Virus record (IMG/VR): IMGVR_UViG_3300032163_000725
Location: 1-41,936 of that record
DNA: 41,936 nt
Source of the DNA: a virus
Strand: one strand, 5' to 3'
Shown piece by piece: positions 22,362 through 30,799 of the stretch. Each line of letters starts with the position of its first letter. The stretch's first letter is position 1. A program made the translations under genes and the position numbers. The notes beneath the pieces are model-generated. The model worked only from the letters and a program-made list of their open reading frames with translations, did not search any database and was not told where the DNA came from.

Positions 22362-23865
22362 GTTTCTGAATATCTGGTGGGTGCTGGCGATCACGGCCGG
22401 GACCTGGTGCTATGTCCTGAAGTGCGGATTCGTATCGGATGACCATGCCGTTATCGCGGAGCGCAAGGACATCATCCCGGACCATGAGAAAAATCCAAAG
22501 AGCGAGAACCATTGGGTTAAGGTTTTTAACGATGGCATCGTAATGTTTTACCTGAACCGGGCGGTCCGCAAGGTGTTCGGCAATAAGCCGTTCGGCTGGC
22601 ACCTCCTGAGTTACTGCATCCATCTCATAAATACGTTCCTATTTTACAAGGTGGCACTCATGTTCGTATCAAACGATGCGGCTTTATGCGCCACGCTCAT
22701 CTGGGCTGTGAACCCGATGCAGAACCAGATCGCAGGCTGGTGCTCCGGCCGGCCTTACGGCATAGCGGCCATGATGGCGCTCGCCTGTATGCTCCTATGG
22801 CAATACCCTGTCGTAGTCGTGCCACTTTATGTGCTCGGAGTAATAACAAGCGTATCGATCGGATTCCTGCCGGTCATTCTAATGCTTGCGCATCCGGGCA
22901 CCTGGCAGGGAAGCGCTTATATCGGCGCGCTTATATTGGCCGTGCCGTTTGTGCTGTGGAAGTTCCAGAAGCGATTCTCCGTGAACGCTCTCGTGATGGA
23001 CAGGAAAAACTTCCACTTTCGCATGCGCCGATTTAATAACATCGTCCGCATTTATATGTATTATCTCGCCTCGCTATTCTTTCCGGTAACGATGGGATGG
23101 TATCACGATGCAGGGTTTGCCTACAATGAGAAGTGGGACGGCTTCAATGTGTGGGCCCTCGCAGGATACGCGACCGTGATCTATATCACCAGCCAGGGTG
23201 CCTTGGGCGCATGGTTCCTGCTCGGGATCCTGCCGCAAGCCAATATCTTCGCTACAAACTCCTACGTCCAGGATAGGTATTTATACTTCGGTAGCATGGG
23301 CCTGGCGATACTGATGGCGCCTTTGTGTGTTCAATACCCGGTGCTATTTGTGGCGATCGTGGCCATCTACGCGTCAAAGAGCTACACGTATTCGCGCCAC
23401 ATGATAAACGATGAGCACCTATACCGCGAGAACTGGCGCAATCATCCCCAGGCGACATACGCCATAAACAACCTGTCATTCTTTCTTATAAGCCAAAGGC
23501 GATATGAGGAGGCGCGCGCCTACATTGACCGCGGCCTGGCTATAGATAAAGACAATAAACTCCTATGGTATAACCTGGGTGTCACCTGGGCGGCCACTGG
23601 ACACTTCCAAAACCAAGAGGGGATCCAGCGATTCTTCCGCGCGATGGAGTGCTGGAAAAGAGCGCTACAGATCGAACCAAGGTGGAAGAAGCCGATGGAG
23701 GATCTGCAGAAGCTCGTCAAGGTGCTCGTAGACAATAAAATCGTAACGCTCGATAAGAACCAAGCGATGCCCGGGATGCCGGCGATACATGCGCCGCTAA
23801 TGAACAAGGAGGAACTGAGTGGAACAACGAATAATACAGAAGCTGGAGCCGCCGCCAGAAGTTAA
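22351..23865 (+). CDS. TMTC-like membrane glycosyltransferase (GT-C) with C-terminal TPRs
   Basis: A 504-residue protein with many hydrophobic segments in residues 1-350 and TPR-like repeats after 370 (NNLSFFLISQRRYEEARAYI, LLWYNLGVTWAATGHFQNQE, RALQIEPRWKKPM). The first loop carries the Asp-Asp pair expected of GT-C enzymes (FVSDDHAVI, Asp30-Asp31), and FGWHLLSYCIHLINTFLFYK and WCSGRPYGI recall the TMTC/PMT-like group. Such enzymes use a lipid-phosphate sugar donor and act on the outer face of the membrane. It is the only predicted outward-facing enzyme in the operon, so it may carry out the last transfer step. Confidence 0.8.
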   Translation: MLLEFLNIWWVLAITAGTWCYVLKCGFVSDDHAVIAERKDIIPDHEKNPKSENHWVKVFNDGIVMFYLNRAVRKVFGNKPFGWHLLSYCIHLINTFLFYKVALMFVSNDAALCATLIWAVNPMQNQIAGWCSGRPYGIAAMMALACMLLWQYPVVVVPLYVLGVITSVSIGFLPVILMLAHPGTWQGSAYIGALILAVPFVLWKFQKRFSVNALVMDRKNFHFRMRRFNNIVRIYMYYLASLFFPVTMGWYHDAGFAYNEKWDGFNVWALAGYATVIYITSQGALGAWFLLGILPQANIFATNSYVQDRYLYFGSMGLAILMAPLCVQYPVLFVAIVAIYASKSYTYSRHMINDEHLYRENWRNHPQATYAINNLSFFLISQRRYEEARAYIDRGLAIDKDNKLLWYNLGVTWAATGHFQNQEGIQRFFRAMECWKRALQIEPRWKKPMEDLQKLVKVLVDNKIVTLDKNQAMPGMPAIHAPLMNKEELSGTTNNTEAGAAARS

Positions 23866-23956
23866 GTGGGAAATGAAGCGGCAGGACGAAGGAAAGCTTC
23901 CGAAAAATCCTATGCTGCGCTTTATCAAAGTATTCTTCCTGGGCGATGGCTACTGA
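23819..23956 (+). CDS. Small protein of 45 residues, unknown
   Basis: GTG at 23819 lies 6 bases after AAGGAGG and opens 45 codons (MEQRIIQKLEPPPEVKWEMK to FFLGDGY). It overlaps the GT-C gene by 47 bases and the next radical SAM gene by 11. The strong ribosome site and coupling favour a real gene. No motif is recognised. Confidence 0.55.
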   Translation: MEQRIIQKLEPPPEVKWEMKRQDEGKLPKNPMLRFIKVFFLGDGY

Positions 23957-25280
23957 CATCCTGCTCGTAAATCCATTCTCATGGACCCGGGACGGCCGCG
24001 CGGCATATCTGCCATATGGGATATTATATATGGCGTCTTACCTGCGCAAGCGCGGCGTAAGCGTAGAAATACATGATTGTAATACCGCCGATTATGTCAT
24101 GGATCACATTAGCGAATCTAAGCCTGACACTATAGGCTTGTCCGTATTGACAGGACCCGTAATAAAAGAGGCTTTGGAAATATCCAGGAGCGTCAAGGAA
24201 CAGTATCCTGAAATCAAAATTGTATGGGGAGGACTCCATCCTACATTGTTTCCTGATAGCGTGAGGAGGGAAAAAAGCGTCGATTATATTATCCGCGGAG
24301 AAGGAGAAAAGGCGCTGGATAACTTATTGAACCACATGGAATATGGCAGCATCTATGACAACGCCTCGCTGATAGACCTGGACGCCGAGCCGATGCCGGC
24401 ATGGGATATGTTGCCAGACATCGGGCGCTATATCATGAACAAACACTACGGTGACCGGGTGCTTACGCTCAACACCTCGCGCGGGTGCGTAAACGACTGC
24501 GCCTTCTGTTTTAACAGCGCGATGAGTACACACAAGTGGCGCGCGCTATCGGCAAAGAACATATGGGCGCAGGTCGCGACCTTATATTTTCGATACGGCA
24601 TAAATGGCATACAATTCTATGAGGACAACTTCGATGTGGACAAGGAGAGAGTGAAGGAGTTCTGCCAGCTCATGATAAAGACAGGAATGAATAAGCACGT
24701 AAAATGGGCGCACTTCTCCTGCGTTAAGAAGGCGGACAAGGACCTGATCGACTATGAGCGAGAGGCCGGATGCCGCGAGATAGGATATGGCGTCGAATCA
24801 GGATCCAACCGTATATTGAAATTACTGAATAAGAACCAGACCACTAAAGATATCGAGCGCGCCTTCCGCGTGTGTAACAAGGCCAGAGTGAAAGCCACGT
24901 CTTTATTTATGATAGGGCTTCCCACGGAGACGGACCATGAGCTCAACGAGACGAAGAACCTGATCGGGCGCCTCCGCAGTTACCAGGATATATGTACCAT
25001 CTATCGGCCATATCCAAAAACAAAACTGCACGACATGTGCGGCATAAAGACTCCCGGGACGCTTGAAGCTCAAGCTGATTTTTATGCTTACGGAGAGCTC
25101 GACAAGGACGCGCGGAACGTCAGCGAGCTATCTACGGACATACTTCTCAAGGCACAGGCGTATTTTTATCGGAATACTCTCAAGAAGGAACTGCTATCCT
25201 GCGTAAGGGATTTTAATATTAAGCGGTTTATATATCTACTCAAGGAAGGGTTCAAATGGTTCAGGGCACATATTGCGTAA
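23946..25280 (+). CDS. B12-binding-type radical SAM enzyme 3
   Basis: A 444-residue protein. The N-terminal domain is a clear B12-binding-type Rossmann domain (ILLVNPFSW, YGILYMASYLRKRGVSVEIH, IVWGGLHPTLFPD, VDYIIRGEGE). The iron-sulfur motif is standard CVNDCAFC (Cys181, 185, 188), and the barrel motifs are typical (GCREIGYGVESGSNRILKLL, TSLFMIGLPTETDHELNETK). This layout matches class B radical SAM methylases and related lipid- or antibiotic-modifying enzymes. It ends the enzyme part of the accessory operon and overlaps a small gene by 25 bases. The substrate is unknown. Confidence 0.92.
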   Translation: MATDILLVNPFSWTRDGRAAYLPYGILYMASYLRKRGVSVEIHDCNTADYVMDHISESKPDTIGLSVLTGPVIKEALEISRSVKEQYPEIKIVWGGLHPTLFPDSVRREKSVDYIIRGEGEKALDNLLNHMEYGSIYDNASLIDLDAEPMPAWDMLPDIGRYIMNKHYGDRVLTLNTSRGCVNDCAFCFNSAMSTHKWRALSAKNIWAQVATLYFRYGINGIQFYEDNFDVDKERVKEFCQLMIKTGMNKHVKWAHFSCVKKADKDLIDYEREAGCREIGYGVESGSNRILKLLNKNQTTKDIERAFRVCNKARVKATSLFMIGLPTETDHELNETKNLIGRLRSYQDICTIYRPYPKTKLHDMCGIKTPGTLEAQADFYAYGELDKDARNVSELSTDILLKAQAYFYRNTLKKELLSCVRDFNIKRFIYLLKEGFKWFRAHIA

Positions 25281-25462
25281 AGGAGCATGAGGCGAAGATC
25301 CTCGATTCCCTGGCCGAGATCGTCCGGCACGGCTTCGGCGAGATGACGATCCAGGTCTGGGAGACGAAGGGCAGCTTCAAAACAGGCATCACGATCAAAG
25401 CCGGCCGCTCCTGGGTGTACCTGGTGACGAAAGAGATCCCCGAACTCAAGGAGATACTATGA
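25256..25462 (+). CDS. Small conserved-looking protein (68 residues), unknown
   Basis: The ATG at 25256 is inside the end of the radical SAM gene. The protein begins MVQGTYCVKEHEAKILDSLA and has regular beta strands (FGEMTIQVWETKGSFKTGIT, AGRSWVYLVTK). It resembles small phage early proteins with no known function. It overlaps the next gene by 4 bases. Confidence 0.6.
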   Translation: MVQGTYCVKEHEAKILDSLAEIVRHGFGEMTIQVWETKGSFKTGITIKAGRSWVYLVTKEIPELKEIL

Positions 25463-25593
25463 TCTGGCTACAGATTGCGTTTGATATTTTTATGCTCGGC
25501 GTTGTCTGGGCGTTCTGGACTATCTACCAAAAACTGGCTGAGAGTCAATATGAGTTTTCACAATGGGTTGCCAAAAAATTCAATGAACAATAA
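25459..25593 (+). CDS. Small single-pass membrane protein (44 residues)
   Basis: ATG at 25459 in an ATGA overlap opens 44 codons. Residues 1-23 form one hydrophobic segment (MIWLQIAFDIFMLGVVWAFW) and the rest is polar. It is small enough for a holin- or pinholin-like role but could equally be an accessory subunit for the membrane enzymes upstream. No family could be assigned. Confidence 0.55.
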   Translation: MIWLQIAFDIFMLGVVWAFWTIYQKLAESQYEFSQWVAKKFNEQ

Positions 25594-25771
25594 TAACCTG
25601 AACGACGATGGCTACAGTATTTTCCGTGATGCCTTCATGGAATGCCTGCACAAGGACTGGAAAAAGGGCAAGATATCAACAAGAAAAGTCCGGGCCATCC
25701 TTGGAATTACGGCACTCAATAGTGTATACTATAGGCATGAAGTAAAATCACGTACCAATAAAAAAATATAG
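25583..25771 (+). CDS. Hypothetical protein (about 62 residues)
   Basis: The start at 25583 (MNNNNLNDDGYSIFRDAFME) is favoured; an in-frame ATG at 25550 would add 11 residues. The protein is mixed helical with a basic C-terminus (KKGKISTRKVRAILGITALN). The promoter at 25701-25730 lies in its 3' part, much like the small ORF around the 3900 promoter. The start is uncertain because no strong ribosome site is visible. Confidence 0.5.
   Translation: MNNNNLNDDGYSIFRDAFMECLHKDWKKGKISTRKVRAILGITALNSVYYRHEVKSRTNKKI
25701..25730 (+). promoter_or_regulatory. Promoter candidate, module C
   Basis: TTGGAA (25701-25706), an 18-base spacer and TATACT (25725-25730). The ATAGTGTATA just before the end of the -10 box also occurs at module B. 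The predicted start is near 25737. Confidence 0.55.
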
Positions 25772-25860
25772 CACTATCAGCAAGGCCGCATCAGTCATAG
25801 CGGCCCCACAGGCCCCTTAAGAGGGTTAACGCAGGCATCCTGCGTTGGCTCTCTTTTTTT
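25737..25860 (+). ncRNA. Candidate small RNA or attenuated leader, module C
   Basis: About 124 nt from the promoter to the terminator. It holds a hairpin GGCCGC (25784-25789) with GCGGCC (25800-25805) around a 10-base loop, then the long terminator stem. It stands 15 bases before the methyltransferase and terminase block, so read-through could control late or packaging genes. Confidence 0.45.
25819..25860 (+). terminator. Strong rho-independent terminator
   Basis: A stem of up to 17 pairs (25819-25835 with 25839-25855, three wobbles) around the loop CAT, with the core CGCAGG/CCTGCG, is followed by T at 25854-25860. It is the longest terminator stem in the genome. Confidence 0.9.
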
Positions 25861-25874
25861 ATAATAGGAGTGAC

Positions 25875-27134
25875 ATGATCACCTGGACCACAGAGAAGCG
25901 CAAAGTTTCAGAACTCATCCCGGCCGGATATAACCCGCGCCAGATGACTGAGAAGCAGTCCAAGGACCTGACGACCTCGCTCGAACGCTTCAACCTCGCC
26001 GACCCGATCGTCATAAACACCAATAACACAATCATCGGTGGTCATCAGCGCATCGCTATATACAAGCACCACGGCAAGATGGAGGTCGAGGTAGACGTGA
26101 GAGTCCCGTCCCGGGAGCTCACACCAGAAGAAGAAAAAGAACTGAACCTGCGCCTGAATAAAAATCTCGGAGAGTGGGACCTTGACGCCCTCGCTAATCT
26201 TGACGAGGAGATGCTGATCGACGTAGGATTCGCGGCATCAGAGCTCGATGACATCTTCGACCTGGAGCCAGGCATGACGGATCCAAACGAAATACCGGTC
26301 CTGCCGACCGAAGCCAAGGCAAAACCAGGCCAGATCTACCGCCTGGGAGAGCATAGGTTAATGTGTGGGGACTCGACCGACATTGAGGCTGTAAACCAAC
26401 TTGTGCGAGGAATTGACGGCATTTTGAGTCCTATCCAGATGGTATTCACGGATCCGCCATATAATGTCAACTACAAAGGGAAGGGCGAAAATACCTCGGA
26501 AGGCATAGAGAACGACCATATTGACCCGGCCTTATTCCAAGAGTTTATAGCCAAGGTTTTTGAGAACATGTTTCAAATCATGAGCCCGGGCGCCGTTTTT
26601 TATATTTGCTCCGGATGGAGCTCTTATCCGACATTTAATGAGTCGCTCGTTGCCACAGGCTTCTACCGGGCCGGCGTGATCATTTGGAAGAAGGATAATG
26701 CCTCATACGGATGGAACGATTATCGATATAAGCATGAGTGGATACTCGTGGGCCGGCGTAAAGATGAGCGCATAAAAGCCGTGTCCATGATCTATGGATG
26801 GAAAAAGGGCGAGGGGGGGGGCGGCCATTTTTTCAGATCTACGAGAGACGAATACGATGTGTGGGAAGTGCCCCGGAAACATTCAGGCAGCTATATTCAT
26901 CCTACCGAAAAACCAGTCTGGTTAATAGAAAAAGCCCTGGCGAACTCAAGTCAACGCTACTGGAATATACTCGACCTATTCGGAGGCTCGGGCTCGACCC
27001 TCATTGCTTGCGAGCGCCTAAAGCGACAGGCTTTTATCATGGAGCATGACCCGAAGTACGTGGACAGGATTATAAAGCGATGGGAAGATTATACAAAAAA
27101 GAAAGCGGAGCTCATCAATGCCGTTCACGCTTAA
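25875..27134 (+). CDS. ParB-like/N6-adenine DNA methyltransferase fusion
   Basis: A 419-residue protein starting at ATG 25875 after AGGAGTGAC. Residues 1-130 are a ParB/Srx-like domain (SELIPAGYNPRQM, IIGGHQRI). Residues 150-419 are a DNA methyltransferase with DPPYNV at 193-198 and FGGSGST at 369-375, the beta-class order of amino-N6/N4 enzymes. Such fusions are common in phages and protect the genome from restriction or mark it for packaging. A run of nine G (26813-26821) inside the gene could slip and switch it off. The target sequence cannot be read from the protein. Confidence 0.92.
   Translation: MITWTTEKRKVSELIPAGYNPRQMTEKQSKDLTTSLERFNLADPIVINTNNTIIGGHQRIAIYKHHGKMEVEVDVRVPSRELTPEEEKELNLRLNKNLGEWDLDALANLDEEMLIDVGFAASELDDIFDLEPGMTDPNEIPVLPTEAKAKPGQIYRLGEHRLMCGDSTDIEAVNQLVRGIDGILSPIQMVFTDPPYNVNYKGKGENTSEGIENDHIDPALFQEFIAKVFENMFQIMSPGAVFYICSGWSSYPTFNESLVATGFYRAGVIIWKKDNASYGWNDYRYKHEWILVGRRKDERIKAVSMIYGWKKGEGGGGHFFRSTRDEYDVWEVPRKHSGSYIHPTEKPVWLIEKALANSSQRYWNILDLFGGSGSTLIACERLKRQAFIMEHDPKYVDRIIKRWEDYTKKKAELINAVHA
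26813..26821 (+). repeat. Homopolymer G9 tract in the methyltransferase gene
   Basis: Nine consecutive G encode the GEGGGG stretch near residue 313. Gain or loss of one G would shift the frame before the FGGSGST motif. Tracts of this length act as phase-variation switches in some bacterial methyltransferase genes; here it may also be chance or a sequencing difficulty. Confidence 0.85.
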
Positions 27135-27555
27135 TAAAACACGCAAGATCCGGATGGTGATCGACAATATAAAAAAAGGCAATCAGTTTGTGCTGTCCGT
27201 TCATACAGCCGGGATCCGTAGCACACAGACTTGGTATAATTGGGAAAAGACCAGGCCGAGACTTAAGCTATTACGCGCGGCCGTACAAGAACTATGCGCA
27301 ACAAAGCGCGTGGAGATGGTAACGGACGCGCTATTCAAAAAGGCATGTGGCGGCGACGTGGGCGCCTGCGCCTTCTTCCTAAAGAACAAAGCCGGATGGA
27401 AGGACTCGCCGTCCGTTGTCATAGAGACAGGAAACCAGATAAAGACGCCGCACGCGATTATATTCTCGGCCGTGAAAGAGGAGTGCCATATCACGACTAA
27501 CCATAATCAAATAACTATACCGGTGAAAGATGAATGTCCACAAGTCCAGCGCTAA
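27118..27555 (+). CDS. Terminase small subunit-like protein
   Basis: A 145-residue protein that lies directly before and overlaps the large terminase. The N-terminal part has a helix-turn-helix look (RKIRMVIDNIKKGNQFVLSV, IRSTQTWYNWEKTRP) and the middle has MVTDALFKKACGGDVGACAF, then LKNKAGWKD, a pattern frequent in phage small terminases and related DNA-binding proteins. It would recognise phage DNA for packaging. Assignment is by position and motif. Confidence 0.8.
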   Translation: MPFTLNKTRKIRMVIDNIKKGNQFVLSVHTAGIRSTQTWYNWEKTRPRLKLLRAAVQELCATKRVEMVTDALFKKACGGDVGACAFFLKNKAGWKDSPSVVIETGNQIKTPHAIIFSAVKEECHITTNHNQITIPVKDECPQVQR

Positions 27556-28733
27556 CGATTTACATGCCAGAGCCTGCCCAGCGAGTAATATCGGCTACGG
27601 CACGCTACAAGGTCCTGGAAGGCGGCCGCGGATCCGGCAAGAGCTATTCATTTGCGGATACGGCAGTAGCCAGAGGAGCACATGAAAAACTTCGTATCTT
27701 ATGCACAAGAGAGACGCAGAACTCAATCAGAGACTCTGTCCATCGGCTTCTTAGTGACAGAATACATACGCTCGGGTATGACAATTTTTATGTCATACAG
27801 AAGGATGCGATTTATTCCAGAAGCGGTTCAGAATTTCTATTCAAGGGCCTGCACCACAATATCTCGGAGATCAAATCTACTGAAGGGATCGACATCTGCT
27901 GGGTTGAAGAAGCCGAGAAAGTCTCCGAAGATTCGTGGACCGTTCTCATTCCTACGGTCCGTAAAGAGGACTCTGAGATATGGGTTAGCTTTAACCAAGA
28001 GGATGAGGACAGTGCGACATACGTCCGATTCATTAAGAGCCCTTCGCCAGACTGTGTCTCGGCCCATCTCACATACCGTGACAACGCCATGTTCCCGGAA
28101 GTCCTGCGCCGGCAGATGGAATACGACAAGCGCGTCGATCCCGACAAGTATGAGCACGTCTGGGAAGGAAAATGCAAAGGATATTCGGATGCCGTTATTT
28201 TCAAGGGCAAAGTATTTGTCGAAGATTTTGAGACACCGGAAGGCGTGCAGTTCCATTTCGGAAGCGACTTCGGGTTCTCGCAGGACCCTGCTGTCCTGGG
28301 CCGAATGTTTATCCAGGATAACTGCCTGTTTATCGACTACGAGGCATATGGCGTCGGCGTTGAGATTGACGATCTCGAAGTATTTTATGACTCGGTCCCG
28401 GACGTCCGCAGGTGGGAGATCATGGCAGACTCGGAGCGGCCGGACACCATCTCATACCTACACAGGAAAGGCTTTAATATCATCGGCGCTGAAAAAGGGC
28501 CCGGATCTGTTGCTGACGGCATATCGTTCCTGCGCGGGTTTGAGAGAATCGTTATACATCCGCGGTGTCCAGGCGCGATCGATAACTTTAAGAATTATAA
28601 ATGGAAGAAGGACAAGATCACCGGAAAGATATTGCCAATGCCGGTCAAGGGATCAGATCACTGGCCGGACACAGCTCGCTATGCGCTTGAGCGGTATATC
28701 AAATCTAACAATCCCAACATAAGGTTTATATAA
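27534..28733 (+). CDS. terL: Terminase large subunit
   Basis: A 399-residue packaging motor of the PBSX/Terminase_3 type. The ATPase domain has Walker A GGRGSGKS (30-37), Walker B-like IDICWVEEAE with the catalytic Glu pair (about 119-128), and VSFNQEDEDS as motif III. The nuclease domain has FGSDFGFSQDP (Asp245), ADSERPDTISYL and a late Asp in GSDHWPDTARYAL, the usual three acidic clusters. It translocates DNA into the prohead and cuts it. Overlap with the small subunit gene is 22 bases. Confidence 0.95.
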   Translation: MSTSPALTIYMPEPAQRVISATARYKVLEGGRGSGKSYSFADTAVARGAHEKLRILCTRETQNSIRDSVHRLLSDRIHTLGYDNFYVIQKDAIYSRSGSEFLFKGLHHNISEIKSTEGIDICWVEEAEKVSEDSWTVLIPTVRKEDSEIWVSFNQEDEDSATYVRFIKSPSPDCVSAHLTYRDNAMFPEVLRRQMEYDKRVDPDKYEHVWEGKCKGYSDAVIFKGKVFVEDFETPEGVQFHFGSDFGFSQDPAVLGRMFIQDNCLFIDYEAYGVGVEIDDLEVFYDSVPDVRRWEIMADSERPDTISYLHRKGFNIIGAEKGPGSVADGISFLRGFERIVIHPRCPGAIDNFKNYKWKKDKITGKILPMPVKGSDHWPDTARYALERYIKSNNPNIRFI

Positions 28734-28734
28734 T

Positions 28735-30798
28735 ATGCTGAAATTCTTCGAGGACATAAAGCTCGCCATGCAGTACCGAAGGTTTGAGAGCCAAGCCACC
28801 AAGGCGCAGAATCCGCTTGTTGAAATGTGGGGACATGAGAAAACATACGGCAAGACGCAACCGCATGACTTCGCTAACATGGTACAGAATTACCAGTCAT
28901 GGGCGTATGCCTGTATCCAGCGCAACTCCTTCAGCGTGGCCGGGACAGAGCTTCGGATATACAAAAAAATCAAATCGAAAGAAGGTATTGACTACGAGGA
29001 AATAACCGAGCATCCGTTCCTTGACCTGATGACTAACGTAAACCCATTTTTTAATCGGTTTGAATTGTGGGTGCTGACGGTTACATTCCTCGAACTTACC
29101 GGGAACGCCTACTGGTGGATGGTTAAAGATCCGCTGGGAGTGCCGCGCGCCTTATGGAACATACCCTCACACTGGATGAAGATCGTGCCATCAAAAGAGA
29201 CGTTTATAGCCGGATATGTTATGCAGCAGCCGGGTAGCCCGACAAAGGTGCCGTTCGATGTCGAGGACATAATCCACTTCAAGTATCCCTCGCCGTTCTC
29301 GCTCTATTACGGGTGCCCTCCGATGTACGCGGCCGCGTATGACATCGACATAAATAGAGAGCTGAAGGCACACGGCGTAAACTTCCTGATGAATAACGCG
29401 CAGCCCGGAGGAGTGCTCTATACGGACCAGCGGCTCGGAGATAAGGAGTTTGAACGTCTCCGCACTATGTGGAACATGCGGCATAAGGGCGGATCGAACG
29501 CCGGTAAGATGGCTATCCTCGAGGCAGGGCTTAAGTATGAAAAGACCGGATCCAACCTTCAGGAATTACAATTCCCGGAGACATCGCGCAATGTCAGGGA
29601 TTCAATTCTCGCTATATTCGGCGTGCCGGCGTCCAAACTTGGATTGGTCGAGGATGTAAACAGGGCAAACGCCGATGCCAATGATTACACATACCAAAAA
29701 GATACAGTAAGGCCGAGACTGAAACTCATTGAAGAAAAGCTCAACGAGAAGATGATGCCAATATATGACACCGGGATCGTATGCGAGTTTGATAATAACA
29801 TACCTGATGATCGCGACTTCCGCCTGCGCGAGCAGAGTGAACATATCAGATCGGGATATTCGTCAATAGACGATGAGCGTGTCGAGGACGGCAAGGATCC
29901 GTATGCCACGCCCGAGACATCGATGCCGCTGATACCTTTTAGTGTGCTCCCGGCCGGATCGCCGAAGCCGGAGCCTGTAGACCAGGGGACCGCGCCGCAG
30001 GACGAAAAAGCAAAAGGATATAAGCCTCTCCATGAGACAAAGGACAAGCGCACGCGCAAGTGGGAAGTATTCGCGGCCATGACGCAGCCACAGGAGAAGC
30101 ACTTCGGCACGTCCATGAAGCGCTTCTTTGAGCGCCAGCGCCAGATCGTCATGGACAACGTCAATAAATACAAGGCATACCCGGTCAAGGCAGGATTTGA
30201 GGCAAACATATTATTCCCGATGGGCGAGGAGAATGAAAGACTCAAGATGATCGCCAAGGCATACGTCGAGGAATCCTTCAAGAGTGGAACGCTGCTCGGA
30301 TATAACGAGCTCAATAATTCGGTAGACTTTAACCTTATCGAGCCGAATATAATCAGGGCCGTAGAAAAGCGCGTCGGCTTCTTCGCTGAAAGCGTAAACA
30401 AAAATACGGCGAACCTTATAAAGGAGGCGCTGGATCAGGGCGTATCCACAGGCGAATCGATCGATAAGATAGCCGGTCGCATAGATGATATATTTAACTT
30501 CAGCGAGAAGTTCCGCTCGGTGCGGATCGCCCGGACCGAGGTAATAGGCGCGGCCAACGAAGGCCAGCTATGGGCTTACAGAGAGAACGGCGTCGAGGCG
30601 AAGATGTGGATCACCGCGCGCGATGAGAACGTCAGAGAGAGTCATCAGATCGAGGGTCAGACCATTGAGATAAACGAGAGATTCACTTTAGCTGATGGCG
30701 AGCACCTGGACTATCCCGGGGACCGGGATGCCTCGGTGGGCAACATAGTCAATTGCAGGTGCTGCGTCAGTCCTGTCGTCAAAACACAAGGAGAATAA
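28735..30798 (+). CDS. Portal protein fused to a MuF-like head morphogenesis domain
   Basis: A 687-residue protein, much longer than an HK97-type portal (about 400-450). Residues 1-430 are the portal (WAYACIQRNSFSVAGTELRI, TGNAYWWMVKDPLGVPRAL, IHFKYPSPFSLYYGCPP, VPASKLGLVEDVNRANADAN). After a linker, residues about 480-687 form a MuF/SPP1 gp7-like minor head domain (VRIARTEVIGAANEGQLWAY, DENVRESHQIEGQTI, NIVNCRCCVSPV). The portal is the dodecameric DNA gate; MuF proteins sit inside the head near it. Usually the two are separate genes, so this is a natural fusion. Confidence 0.9.
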   Translation: MLKFFEDIKLAMQYRRFESQATKAQNPLVEMWGHEKTYGKTQPHDFANMVQNYQSWAYACIQRNSFSVAGTELRIYKKIKSKEGIDYEEITEHPFLDLMTNVNPFFNRFELWVLTVTFLELTGNAYWWMVKDPLGVPRALWNIPSHWMKIVPSKETFIAGYVMQQPGSPTKVPFDVEDIIHFKYPSPFSLYYGCPPMYAAAYDIDINRELKAHGVNFLMNNAQPGGVLYTDQRLGDKEFERLRTMWNMRHKGGSNAGKMAILEAGLKYEKTGSNLQELQFPETSRNVRDSILAIFGVPASKLGLVEDVNRANADANDYTYQKDTVRPRLKLIEEKLNEKMMPIYDTGIVCEFDNNIPDDRDFRLREQSEHIRSGYSSIDDERVEDGKDPYATPETSMPLIPFSVLPAGSPKPEPVDQGTAPQDEKAKGYKPLHETKDKRTRKWEVFAAMTQPQEKHFGTSMKRFFERQRQIVMDNVNKYKAYPVKAGFEANILFPMGEENERLKMIAKAYVEESFKSGTLLGYNELNNSVDFNLIEPNIIRAVEKRVGFFAESVNKNTANLIKEALDQGVSTGESIDKIAGRIDDIFNFSEKFRSVRIARTEVIGAANEGQLWAYRENGVEAKMWITARDENVRESHQIEGQTIEINERFTLADGEHLDYPGDRDASVGNIVNCRCCVSPVVKTQGE

Positions 30799-30799
30799 T

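Noticed and set aside
27682-28722. 346-codon frame overlapping the large terminase on the same strand
   Set aside because: Its product is Ser/Arg-rich with no motif, while the terminase frame carries Walker A, Walker B and nuclease motifs.
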